From Callipepla californica brunnescens (Eukaryota > Chordata > Aves > Galliformes > Odontophoridae), in the NCBI GenBank assembly GCA_023055505.1, contig JALIRH010000004.1:13697368-13761367 (forward strand): a stretch of 64,000 nt of DNA. Reading direction: 5' to 3'. This document shows, in pieces, positions 39,858 through 50,400 of the stretch. Below the pieces are notes generated by a model. That model did no database searches. It saw only the letters and a list, made by a program, of their open reading frames with translations, and was not told the origin of the DNA. Made by a program: the position numbers and the translations under genes. Each line of letters opens with the position of its first letter. Position 1 is the stretch's first letter.

Positions 39858-40222
39858 TGTAGTTAAGTGAAAAACTTAGAAAGAAGCTGTGGCGGTTACC
39901 AGACAGAAATAGGACCCACAGGGGCCCCTTGACTCCTGGGAAACCATGGTAACACTATCTTGAAGATAAGAGAAGAAGAACAAGTAAGGCCAAATATGGA
40001 GAAGACAAGACATGCCACAGATCTATTGGGTAGAGATAACCGTAGCATAGGTGATTGGTAGTACTGTGATGAAGAAGGTTGTAAGAAGAGTGTGTTGCTA
40101 ACAATAAACGCCATTTTACCACCCACCACATTGGTGTGCACCGAGGTAGATGGACAGACCAATGAGTCCCTAACGATTGCGAACACCTGAATGAAGCCGC
40201 CCGCTGGTCGGTAAAGGCTTCA
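39858..40222 (+). repeat. 5' LTR
   Basis: Begins tgtagtt and ends ggcttca. U3 runs to about 40109. The AATAAA at 40103-40108 directly precedes the R start 'gccattttacc' at 40110, as in ASLV. U5 contains 'taacgattgcgaacacctga'. A CArg box, ccaaatatgg (SRF site), lies at 39990-39999. The position normally holding the ASLV TATA-like box reads 'ttgtaaga'. The 96-codon minus-strand ORF here is a shadow. Confidence 0.95.
39990..39999 (+). promoter_or_regulatory. CArG box in U3
   Basis: ccaaatatgg fits CC(A/T)6GG exactly. SRF-responsive CArG elements are known in ASLV U3 enhancers. The same site recurs at 44258-44267 in the 3' LTR. Confidence 0.6.
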
Positions 40223-40224
40223 TT

Positions 40225-40242
40225 TGGTGACCCCGACGTGAT
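40225..40242 (+). promoter_or_regulatory. primer-binding site (tRNA-Trp)
   Basis: tggtgaccccgacgtgat, two bases after the LTR end. This is the 18-nt tRNA-Trp site used by avian sarcoma/leukosis-type viruses. Confidence 0.95.
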
Positions 40243-40492
40243 AGTTAGGGAATAGTGGTCGGCCACAGGCGGCGTGGCGGTCCTGCTCTCATCCGTCTCC
40301 CTTGGGGAAGGAGGCGATGACCCTGTGAAAGAGGGGGCTGCGGCTTAGGAGAGCAGAAGCTGGGGGCGCGTCGGAGGTGCTCTAACGGCCGTAGAGCGTT
40401 TGACCTGCCGAGGACCCAGGACGTTGAGGACACTACCAGAAGAGGAGCCTGGTGGTGGTTGCCGCGGGACAGAGGGTGTCCGGCGAAGAAAC
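40243..40492 (+). promoter_or_regulatory. proviral leader with putative packaging region and short upstream ORF
   Basis: The text following the primer-binding site ('gttagggaatagtggtcggc', 'gaggcgatgaccctg', 'gggggctgcggcttagg') resembles the ASLV leader, where the RNA packaging signal lies. An upstream ATG at 40317 opens a reading frame of only three sense codons (stop 40326-40328). The ASLV uORF1 is longer, from my knowledge of that leader. Retention of the leader fits packaging in trans. Confidence 0.7.
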
Positions 40493-41296
40493 ATGGAAGC
40501 CGTCATAAAGGTGATTTCGTCCGCGTGTAAGACATATTGCGGGACAACTTTTCCTTGCGGGAAAACTGTACCTTCGAAGAAGGAGATTGGGGCTTTGTTG
40601 TCCCTTTTACAGAAGGAGGGGTTGCTGGCATCTCCCTCAGATCTGTATTCCCCGGGCTCTTGGGATTCCATCACAGTAGCGCTCTCCCAGCGAGCGATGG
40701 TGCTCGGGAAGTCTGGAGAGCTAAAAACCTGGGGTTTGATTCTGGGGGCTTTACAGGCAGCAAGGGAAGAGAAGCCTGACGAAAACCTTGCCAGGGAGTT
40801 GCTGGGTTTGGATCCGGGCGGTGGGGAGTTGCTGCGGGCGGGAGGTTCTAACCCCTTCAGGAACCTGCCGCAAGACAAGATGGTGTCGGACACACCGACC
40901 ACCCTCGAAACGACGATACCGGAAAAGAAGAAGGAAGAGTCGCCATCGTCGCCATCAGCACCACCCCCGTATCCTTGCATATATCCTTCTTTGTGTAACC
41001 TTACACCCCCAGCGGGGGAGGGGGGAGAAGTTAAACGGTCTGGAATGCTTGCTCTCTCTCGGGGGGTGGGGGAGTTGGCGCGGAGTGGAGCGCCTGCCGC
41101 TTCTCGAGAGGGGCGGGGTTGGCCGTCCTCGGTTACGCCCAGGGGTTGGCTGTCCCCGCCTACACCTGCGGGTGGGGGAGATGGAGAGAAACGAGGGTTG
41201 AGATCACCCCTCACTTTAAATGTATTGGAGGCTTTGGTCCTGGGCTCACTCGGTGTGCCTTGGGATCCAGGACCTACCTTAGCAGGGGTTACCTGA
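40493..41296 (+). CDS. gag: truncated gag ORF (matrix, p2 late domain, partial p10)
   Basis: An uninterrupted 267-codon ORF. The start ATG at 40493 is chosen because it follows the leader and its first codons match the ASLV Gag N terminus; the frame is open further upstream to 40400 but not as Gag. Roughly residues 1-125 look like the membrane-binding matrix domain. A PPPY late-domain motif, which recruits NEDD4-family ubiquitin ligases in this group, is near residues 162-165. The rest is Pro/Gly-rich p10-like sequence, and the frame ends at a TGA (41294) about where capsid would begin. Capsid, nucleocapsid and protease are therefore missing, and particle assembly by itself is not expected. 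GC content is well above that of the surrounding intron. The minus-strand 323-codon ORF over the same bases is taken as a shadow. Confidence 0.85.
   Translation: MEAVIKVISSACKTYCGTTFPCGKTVPSKKEIGALLSLLQKEGLLASPSDLYSPGSWDSITVALSQRAMVLGKSGELKTWGLILGALQAAREEKPDENLARELLGLDPGGGELLRAGGSNPFRNLPQDKMVSDTPTTLETTIPEKKKEESPSSPSAPPPYPCIYPSLCNLTPPAGEGGEVKRSGMLALSRGVGELARSGAPAASREGRGWPSSVTPRGWLSPPTPAGGGDGEKRGLRSPLTLNVLEALVLGSLGVPWDPGPTLAGVT
40510..40512 (+). promoter_or_regulatory. retroviral 5' splice donor inside gag
   Basis: The gt at 40511-40512 follows the sixth gag codon (aaag|gtgatt). ASLV uses a donor at this exact place, so env there starts with the first six Gag codons. The site is preserved here. 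Confidence 0.7.
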
Positions 41297-41299
41297 CAA

Positions 41300-41507
41300 T
41301 TGCTGGAGCCCAGCACAACTGCCAGCTATGCAAATAAAGGAGAGAGGCTTTGATCATGTCAGTGATGGATGGATCTGCATTCTTTAGGGATTGTAAAACT
41401 TTCTGACTGTCCGCACTTGCATTTTTTACAGCTAATTGCTTAGATGGGTCATTAAATGTAACACAGGGCTCGGCAGTTCTCTTGCTTGATTGGTAGAAAT
41501 GAGTCAT
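41300..41507 (-). pseudogene. inverted fragment of class-II-like retroviral capsid (gag CA C-terminal part)
   Basis: On the minus strand, the short frame with its ATG at 41507 reads residues such as QLAVKNASADSQKVLQSLKN followed by ADPSITDMIKA. This resembles the C-terminal capsid domain of betaretrovirus-like (class II) Gag, downstream of the major homology region, which looks partly deleted. It does not resemble ASLV capsid and it points opposite to the provirus. It carries no complete gene. The resemblance is by eye only. Confidence 0.5.
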
Positions 41508-42015
41508 CAGATAAATTAGTATTAGTATTTGCGGGTCGTTAGGAGGTTGTTGTGTGTTTCTTCTATTTCAATAGTAGATCAAATGTGAATTAGACAAGAG
41601 TTGATGTTAGCAAAGTTGGAGTCTATGGAAATAGTACTTTTAATGTATTAAGAACACACGGTTATGATGTTATTAGCCTATCAATTAGCTTTTCTTAGTT
41701 TGCCAAGACAAAACCTGGAAAGGAATCCCAGGCAAAGGGATGACCCTGTACTAGAGAATGATACACTCTCTTTCATCCACTAATCAGAATTTTAAAAATA
41801 TGATTATGCATCACTTGAGACAAAAGTACACACTATCTTACTTCAATTCAACATATGATTCTAACAGAGAATCTTGAATAAATAGCACTCATATTAGGAA
41901 CCTAAAGGCCCCTGACAGAAGAACAATCTTGGGAAGGAACAAAGTATTCTGACAGCTTTAAGGCAACTGATATTTACCTTTATAGTTTATTCTACTTTGC
42001 AAGCAGGAGTTCCAT
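41508..42015. other. proviral interior of unknown origin
   Basis: AT-rich sequence inside the provirus with no recognisable pol on either strand. It may belong to the same foreign insert as the inverted capsid fragment. Confidence 0.4.
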
Positions 42016-43937
42016 TTGGGCTCTGTATCATGCACTGGCCACGCGGATACAGTATACAAATGGATAAACTCTGCAGACCCTGAGAAGAATAAAAGCAGGA
42101 GAGAATCTGTGATGGGTGAGAGAGGAAAAGTGCACCTTGAAGCAGGGGACGCCCTGCTGGCACTGCCTATCGCATCCACCACTAGCATGTTCCTTTTCTC
42201 TCTTTTTTCTGTTGGTTTACCATTTCTCAAGGGTTAATAGCTAGTACTGCACTTACTTAGGGAGTTTCTGTTTCTCGCTTACGCTTGTCTAAAATGTATG
42301 TCTGCGTGTGTGTGAGTGTGTGTATGTTGACTAAAAACTCTAACCCTATGTGTTGCTCTGAATGTGCAGTTTGCTTGCTTCTGCTCTAGAGATGTCTTGT
42401 CTCTTAGATCCAGCATACCCTGGAACAGCACCGCTCAAACTTCAGCCACAATTACCAAGTTAGGATGTTAGCTGGCAAAGGAAAGTAATATCACTAGTAA
42501 TGCTCCAGCAGGCTTACCTGCTGTTGATTCTATATGACATGCAACTTTATTACTTCTAATCAGTTACTGGTACACAAAGAGTGGGGCCCTCAGGGATTCT
42601 TTTCCAGGTTGCAGGAACCTTTAGCCATGGGTGAAATGTGTGTTTGTTCACTTCTTATTAAGTTTAAGAATATTTCTTGTCTTTACAATGTGATTGCCTT
42701 CTCTCTTTCTTACATTCAACAATATTGTTAAAGAGTGTAATTAGTTTGTAGTATGTGATCTATATGCGCTGCAGCATCCTTTGCAGTCTTCTCTATCAGC
42801 ATTAAGATGTAATCAGTGGTTGTTATCAGATGTGTTACCACAATGAGATGGGATGAACACGAAAGGCCACCAGTTATTGGCTGATGCACGTGCTGCCACC
42901 CAAGTTGATACCTCTCTAGCTCTCAGTTGCATCCAAGCCCAAATATGGATGCAATCCATGGTAGCAGCAATTGTGAGGGAAGGAGAAGGAGGTACTCTGC
43001 CTACAGAAATCTGAAAGGTGATTTGGGATAATGCGAACGAATTTGAAAGGAAATTTCAGTCTTGGTGACATTTAGTCAGTTTTACTTTTGATCCTGTAAC
43101 TAACTATGCTACAGCTTTTGTTTTAACAATACAAAATGCTTTGGTGTTTTCTATATATCCTATCATTGCACTGGGGTTAAATCATGACAGGGTTGTGCTC
43201 TATCCAATCGAGCAACAAACATGGGTGATTCAGAAGAAAGGAAGATGGTAAACTGTGGATGTTAGCTCATGTGCTGTACGAGAACAATGAGGATTTATCT
43301 GTGAAGGTAACAACATTAAGTCTCAGGACATCTATTTGGACACTAAGCAGAACATTTGTCATTTTGATATGCATCCCAATGCAACATTCGGAACGGTGCT
43401 TATATGTATTGGAAAGGGATGTGCTTGTATGAGATCGTCTTCTAGTACCATACTTGCAGATGATATCACTGTAGATGCTAGTAATCATTCGAATTTCTGT
43501 GTTTGTAACTTTACTGGTATTCTAGGGTGTGATTTTAACTATGCAGCTCCAGTTACGTCTCACTAGTTGCTACAGTCCAACTACACACTGATTAGGAACT
43601 TAGAGCCTGCGCCTATCGGAATAAGTCTCGCTTTGGTAAAGAAACTTTTGCAACATGATGATCTGTGCCAACTTCTAAAACTTATTCGAGACAATGGACA
43701 GAAAACCTTGATCACTGTGCACCATGATGTGGAAGAGCTTCATCACATCTTAGAGAGAGTGAAGAAGGATGGAGAACACCACTGTTCAAATGGCTAGGAG
43801 GAGCTTTGTTAACAATTTTGGTAATAATCATGGTTGTACCGTGTGTATTTAAATGCTTGCAGGAGTGCTTACAGCGAACGTTAGATCAGGCATTTGATCA
43901 GAGAATAAGATATCATAAGGTTAAGGAGAATCTGTAG
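42016..43937 (+). pseudogene. env: env-like remnant (surface and transmembrane parts), multiply broken
   Basis: A frame starting at 42016 ends in a hydrophobic, signal-peptide-like segment and stops near 42236. The clearest part is one frame from about 42853 to 43797, interrupted by stops at 43012, 43066, 43249, 43288, 43564 and 43795. It contains many cysteines and N-glycosylation-type Asn-X-Thr sites, then a helical stretch. Just past 43790 the reading shifts frame and a strong transmembrane segment plus basic tail follow to the stop at 43935-43937. This cysteine-rich surface, coiled stretch, anchor and short tail order is that of a retroviral envelope. The type does not look like ASLV env, and I cannot name the lineage. 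It is non-functional as read. Confidence 0.55.
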
Positions 43938-44113
43938 AAATAATCCATGGTAGTTCACTAATCAGTAAGGGTAGATAATTTAGGAAATTGCGGACGCAAT
44001 GTAACGGGCAAGGCTTGCCAGAGAGGACAATAGCATGTATAGGCGTTATGCGGGGTTTTCGGGATGTACGCGAGTAGGGTCCTCTCTGAGTATAGTAGGG
44101 AGCTTGATGCATC
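43938..44113 (+). promoter_or_regulatory. 3' non-coding region of the provirus, ASLV-like
   Basis: The segment around 44055-44113 (for example 'gggatgtacgcgagtagggt') resembles the ASLV 3' non-coding region upstream of the polypurine tract. That region carries the direct-repeat element used for export of unspliced RNA. Functional assignment is inferred. Confidence 0.5.
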
Positions 44114-44125
44114 GGGAGGGGGAAA
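44114..44125 (+). promoter_or_regulatory. polypurine tract
   Basis: gggagggggaaa lies immediately before the 3' LTR start tgtagtt, as in ASLV. It primes plus-strand DNA synthesis. Confidence 0.9.
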
Positions 44126-44490
44126 TGTAGTTAAGTGAAAAACTTAGAAAGAAGCTGTGGCGGTTACCAGACAGAAATAGGACCCACAGGGGCCCCTTGA
44201 CTCCTGGGAAACCATGGTAACACTATCTTGAAGATAAGAGAAGAAGAACAAGTAAGGCCAAATATGGAGAAGACAAGACATGCCACAGATCTATTGGGTA
44301 GAGATAACCGTAGCATAGGTGATTGGTAGTACTGTGATGAAGAAGGTTGTAAGAAGAGTGTGTTGCTAACAATAAACGCCATTTTACCACCCACCACATT
44401 GGTGTGCACCGAGGTAGATGGACAGACCAATGAGTCCCTAACGATTGCGAACACCTGAATGAAGCCGCCCGCTGGTCGGTAAAGGCTTCA
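44126..44490 (+). repeat. 3' LTR
   Basis: 365 bp, no difference from the 5' LTR found by base-by-base reading. It carries the AATAAA poly(A) signal at 44371-44376, which in this orientation could also terminate LDLRAD3 transcripts. It is followed by 'gttttc'. Confidence 0.95.
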
Positions 44491-47400
44491 GTTTTCCTGT
44501 AGCTTTTGAAAGCATGGAGTTTATATTGCTAGTCAGGGCAGATATTGTTTTGATTCTCTTTCATTTCATTTCCAAAACATAATGCTTCTGTATTGAAAAT
44601 GTTAAGCTTAATTATAATGCTTACTTGATCCTGAAAAAGCCTGAACAACCTTCATTGGTAGATATTATCTTCTGGACATCAGACGATTCATATCATTCTC
44701 CACCAAACCCTTTGTCTGTTGTTTTTCTGATGTTTTTGTTTGTTTGAATGTGTTTGAGCTTGATCAGCAGAGACACAGTGCTGGAGCTGAGTAGTTATTT
44801 GGGGCTGCATTTTTCTTTGTCAGTTAACACCTCATTCTCTGCTGACACCTCATCTGTCCCAGACCATTTCCTCTATTTTCAGATCATGTTAAATTTTAAT
44901 CTTGTCCAGTAGGGTGCTTGTAGCGTTGCCTAAAACAAACTGAATAAGCCTGCTCTCTCTACTTTGTCACTCATGTACTTACTGAGTAGTATCAGATCCA
45001 GAACAGCCCTTTGGGCTCTCTAAGAAGCTTTCTATTTTGTAGTGAACCACTGGCAACTGCAGCCTTTGAACGGTACCCTCTAACTCCCTATTTTCAGTGT
45101 CATATTTTCTGATCAAGTGACATTTTAACGGGGAATGAAAAACACAAGTTTATCTTCTTCTATCTGGTGTTAATGCCTTTTCAGATGCTCCTTGATATCC
45201 TATTTGTACACTTGCTTTCAAAGGCATCATTTTTTCTATTTTCCCTCTGCCTTGCTTTGCATGCTTCTTCCTGTGTATCTTTCTTCACTTTTTTCTTTTC
45301 TTTTATTATTTTGTTCCTCAGATTTCACTGTCTGTGATGGGGAGAGCTAAACTGGACAGTGCAGTAACCACTTTCACAACCAATTGTTGTCGTCTTTGCT
45401 GTTGCTTTTTATGCATTATTTATCTTTTTCTAAAATTAAAGATTTGCAATTTGATTTGCAGTCAAGCAAGGTGTTTGCTGAAACCTTGTACCTTGGTCAT
45501 AGCAAAGTTTCTGAGGCCACAGTTTGGCAAGACTTCCATGCTGTACTCTGAATTTATAAAACCGTGACAGTGAAGTTGCATGGACTTGTTTGTCTGTCAA
45601 CATTTCTTTCTTCTCGTAGTTCCAGAAAAAGATAGGATTCATTATAGTAAGACATGAAGCAGTGCATGGTCTTCATACTATAGCAGTTTTTCACAAAGCA
45701 GATCCTTTAGAATAGTCCTTGAAGGATTAGACTGAATTTAAAAGCTGATTAAAAACTTACTTTGCAGTATATCTAAATCAGACTTATGCTAGAAGTCTTC
45801 CTTGCCAAGTACAGCTGACTCTGCAGGCTCCATAAACCCCGCGCCACATGTCTTCAAGCCTTATTATCCTTCACACATGCCAGCTGTCCGTAGCACTAAT
45901 ACAGCATCAAGTAAGAAATTAATGGGCACTTTCTCACTGGACAGTGTGCATCTTTTTTTCACCCACCTCCAGAATAAACACTGTGAAATATGTTTCACCC
46001 GTCTGTCCTGTACACCATCCCACGTTCAGCTTTTTCCAGACATTCTATTGAAATTTTTGCAGGCCTGACAATTTGAAATCATCCAAGGTAGCATTATTGT
46101 TTCTGCAACACGATGTAACTTAATTGTCACCTATCCCTTAGAAACAGGCAATAAAAACACAATTGTTTCATCTTCTGGTTTTCAGTGGTTGAATTGTTGT
46201 TATGAGATGTCTTTTTTTTTTTTTTTTTCCCTCCTTGATGTTGAAATGATTCCAGTGTTAGCTCAGCATTTTATGGAAGCTTGGATTCTAAACTCTTAGG
46301 ACCAGGCTGCAATAGGAGAGGCAAGGTCACCCGTGGCCTTTGATAAATGTATTTTTCTTCATACTTTTGACTTGAAACTGCTTCTGACCTTTGAGAGTTG
46401 ATCTAGGCAGTGTGTGCTGCAGTGCTGGCAGGGAGCAAAGATCTGATGCAAGATGACTCTCACCTTCCTCAGACTTTTGTTACACCAATTAACCTTTACA
46501 GAAGACAGGACTGTGCATTTGTGCATAAATCTTCCACTGTTCCCAAAGATATTCAGTAGAAAATTCACTTGTTACGTCTTTGTTTAGTTAAAGAAGTGAA
46601 GATAAAAGTGATGTTGGTGTCTAATTTTGAGTCCCTTATGTCTTACTGACTGAATACCACAAAGATGTTAACTTTTCCAGTAAAATGTTCTTTCCCTTAT
46701 TATGTTTCTTGATTTTATGTATTTTTTGTTTGTTTACTTGTTTGTTTTGAATAGCAATACTTTTAAAATAATACTTTCTAGATGTGTTTTAGAGCATAGA
46801 TGGTTATGGATCTTCCCTCAGGAATCCAGCTATAGATTAACAACTTCCTGGTTACTTTTCATCTTAACTTTCAGGACTATACAATAGTGCTCAGTTGTTG
46901 TAGGCAGTGATCAGAATCTGGACTTTTCCAGCAGCTGTGGCTTGAACAAGAAAAGACTGGAATATCTCCTGGGAGACTGGGGGGAAGGAGCAGGTTGTGG
47001 TACAAGATGAGTGGTTTTTACCTCTAGTTTGGATGCACTGCTTATACCAGGGCTAGAATCCAGGATGCTCTTGAGGAGAGCACCAAGGGCACGCTTGTCC
47101 TATAAAGAGAATATAGTTTCCCTTTGAAACACAGTCTTGCTTTTTTTGATAAGCTTGGGCCACCATTAGCCTGCATTTTGGAAGAGCCATAGATGTGCTG
47201 CTGCTATTTGAGATTTATCTTGTACGGAACAGGTGTATCTGGGCGGCTGGGAGGGAGACAGCAATAGAGGGAGACACTATAGGTATCCATACATCAAGGT
47301 CTTGCTGAGTGGCATTTTTCTGTCATAAAGTGTTACAAGAAATATGCAGTAGCAAACTTCTTGCTGGATTTGTTGATGGTGACAGCCCATTTTCACAAGA

Positions 47401-50400
47401 GAAAGAAGAAACAAACAGAAGTAACTGAACCCTTCCAGCTAGAGAACTTTTACTAGAACAATGTTCATCCTTCTGTCCCTGCTTTTGCTCAGTTTCTGTT
47501 CTAACTGTGAGTCAATAATGAAGTTACACTAGCCTTTTGCACTATCTCGTGTTCAGGGTGTGCTGCTTAGATCAGTGTCAGAATGATCCTGAACTGCATT
47601 CTGTTAACACTTTAGATGGAGGCCGAGGTGGAATCCAGATGCCAAGCCTGGCCTTTTGTTTTCGTGCTTAATAGCAGAGTTTGGCTTCACAGATTTTTAT
47701 ATTGCTTTCAAGTTAATTTTAGAACTTTAGTTGCCATGGGTACTGCTAAGTAGTTCTCACTTCTCTACTTATTTGCTCAGTTTGCTGCTTTGCTTTTTTT
47801 TCCTTCTTTTTATTTTAATATTAAACTGCAATGTGTGAAGTGCATGGAATAATTAGCCAACCCAGCGGAAGATAAAAAGGAGGGCATGTGAGAGGTGAAG
47901 CTCTTGATCTTCAGTCTGATGACTCAGCTGCTCTTTCAGCAAATGCAGACTTGAAAGCACTGCTCATGTACTATATGGTCAGGATGTGGGGTTTAAGTCT
48001 GGTGAGGCCCAGGTAATGTGCTCATTTAGATGTACTGAATGAGATGTGCTGAGGCTGCTACTCGTTCTGCTGACTAATGCTGTCTGGAGGCTTATCTGTA
48101 CTTTGCTGGCCAGTTGTATGTGTGTCTGTATGTATATGCGTGTGTTCTCTGCCTTATGTGCGGCCTTTGATTCTGCTAAACGTGGTGGTGATCATCTTGC
48201 TCAGAGCCTCTACGGTGCATAATACAGGGAAGCCTTTCATTACTAGAGCACCAAGGGAGCTGTGCTCATACCAACAATGTTTAGGAAAAGAAACAATACA
48301 ACACAGTAACAACAAAAGCAAACACAACACGTGTGGATGGATAAGAAACTTTCCATAGAAGCTTAGGCACTGAAGGTCATGAACGCCTTTTCAGTCTTCT
48401 GAAAGAATAGGCAAAGATACATACAGTGCTGTTTAGACTTCTGGTTGATATGGAAATACTTGCATGTTAATGGAAAACGTAGTTCTTGTCAGTACAGAAG
48501 GGCTTGGGAGAAGGTCCTTAGTGTCCTTCTGCAGACCAGGAACTGTGGGGTAATCTATAGAGTGATTGATCAAGACAGCACAGCGCTTCTGTACACAGCT
48601 TGTACCCCCTCTGAAAGGGACAGCAGTGCTGAGGGGCTGTAACATCTAGATTTCGCAAAAACTTGTTATCACCGTCTCTCCAACATTTCTCAAACATCAT
48701 TGTCTAGATTGCATGTGGGGTTTACAGGACAAGGAGCCAGGAAAACTTCAAGTGACCTGGTGGGCAACATCGAGAGCTGTGGTAAGAGCCACCATCTGCT
48801 CCATTTTATCTCAAGTGATGGGCTGGCTGCTCTGCTTCTAGTCCACGGATATTAGGAATGCTCGAGATCAGCATATGGTGAAATACAGAGTAGCCTGAGA
48901 CCTTTTCAAGCCAGGATACCTGGGCACATCAGTGCTGCCGTAATGTGGAGCCATCACTCCTGTAGATGTACATGGAAAAAGCAAGGGATTTCATTCTGCT
49001 GCTTTCCTAGAAATCTTCTACATTTGCCAAGCAACTGATAAGTAAAGGTGTAATTGTACCATATTGGTTTTGGCCAGTTTCCATGTCTAAGGTCTGTTTA
49101 ATACATGTAACTTATTAACAAATCTCTCTTCCGTGCTTGAAACAGGGAAAGCCAAAGCAGGGCAGAAATGCTTCTTGAATGCAGAGGGAAACAAATCCTG
49201 GCTGCAAGTGTCAAATGCAAATATGGAGCTGCTTGGGGATGGGAAAACAAATGATACTTGAGCATGAAACTCCATGAAAGACCTGTGCTGTCTGGATTAG
49301 ATCTTGTTTGTAGCCTGGAAAAGGGCAGTAGGTGTACAGGGGAACAAAGATAACTGGATTAGAAAGGTCATCACTTGAATAAAGAATATTTTCGAAGTCC
49401 AGGGCACAGATCTACATAAGGCTTGTTTTAGTGGCATATGACATCATCAAAGAATGAGATCTTTAAAGGGTTTGAAGCTGGACAGCCTAGGTGCTAGTGT
49501 GGCACAGAAGGTAAGCAGGATGGAGGCTCTGCCTGTCTGTATTTGATTTTTGTCATCTTTAACCTTCCTGCTGCAGAGCTGCTCTCTAACCAGTCGGAAT
49601 TTAAATGTGTTGTTACAGTAGCGTCTTTGTTGGAGATGGACCGTGACTTGTGTTCATTAAGGCTACGGATGTCTGCTCAGATTATGTATTTCAAAAGCTT
49701 TTTCTCTGATGAACTGTGAAAAGCCAGGCTTGAGCAGAGGATTGTGGAAGATAAAATAATAGACCCTCATCCCACTGTCTGGCAGACCTAATGCAGTTAA
49801 TGCAGCTACTCTCAGATCTTTTTAAAAACTTTTGAGACAGCAAATTTGTTCACAGTCAATAAGATAGGCTTCTGAGCACAACCCGTTATGTTTCCTTTAT
49901 CAGTCTTTTCCTAAATTATTCACAAAGCTTTTTACACTCAAAAAATCTCCACTCTGTGGATTCAGCATTTCCCAGGTAATAAGGTTTAATAGGCATAAGT
50001 GGCATTGATAAACTGTTTATACGTGGTGTGATTAGAAAACATAGATCTTCTTAAGGGGAAAAAAACCATGAAAGAATAAATACTCCACGAATTTAAGCTA
50101 AATTAGCCTTCCCACTCAACTGTTTTTTACGAATTTATATTTGATAGGAAAGCAGGCAAAACTCTTTAAACCTACCTGGATGATACCTGCTACTTCTGGG
50201 AGCAGATGAATGAATTACCAAGAGATTCAGTTCAGTGCCTTCCGTGATGTGTAAACATTTGCTGGAAGTTACTGGAGCAGAACGAAAGAGTTGCAGCTTT
50301 TTCTTTCTGAAGTGGTATTGCACGTCTGGCTAAGATTTTTCAGGTGTTGTTTTATCTCACGTTTTCTCTATTAAGAGGTGCACAAAATCTGCACAGTTCA

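Larger units (their letters stand above)
39858..44490 (+). mobile_element. defective ASLV-type endogenous provirus (ART-CH/EAV-like), sense to LDLRAD3
   Basis: A 4,633-bp element bounded by two apparently identical 365-bp LTRs. In order it shows the 5' LTR, a tRNA-Trp primer-binding site, an ASLV-like leader, a truncated gag ORF, a rearranged stretch without recognisable pol, an env-like remnant, a 3' non-coding segment like that of ASLV, a polypurine tract and the 3' LTR. U3-R-U5 order and the ending ...ggcttca agree with the ASLV group. Length and content recall non-autonomous chicken elements such as ART-CH or the EAV group; which one cannot be settled without alignment. It cannot encode polymerase or a complete envelope. 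No 6-bp target duplication is visible ('ttggaa' on the left, 'gttttc' on the right). Confidence 0.93.

Noticed and set aside
39896..40186. 96-codon minus-strand ORF, repeated at 44164-44454
   Set aside because: It is the reverse strand of the LTR. Its two identical copies simply reflect LTR identity.
40345..41316. 323-codon minus-strand ORF overlapping gag
   Set aside because: It lies exactly opposite a GC-rich genuine gag frame, shows no domain I recognise and has low-complexity Pro/Ser composition. It is best explained as an antisense shadow.
44840..45200. Possible antisense ancient LINE next to the provirus
   Set aside because: Some words recall reversed CR1-superfamily sequence, but I could not follow a consistent order, so it is not listed as a feature.
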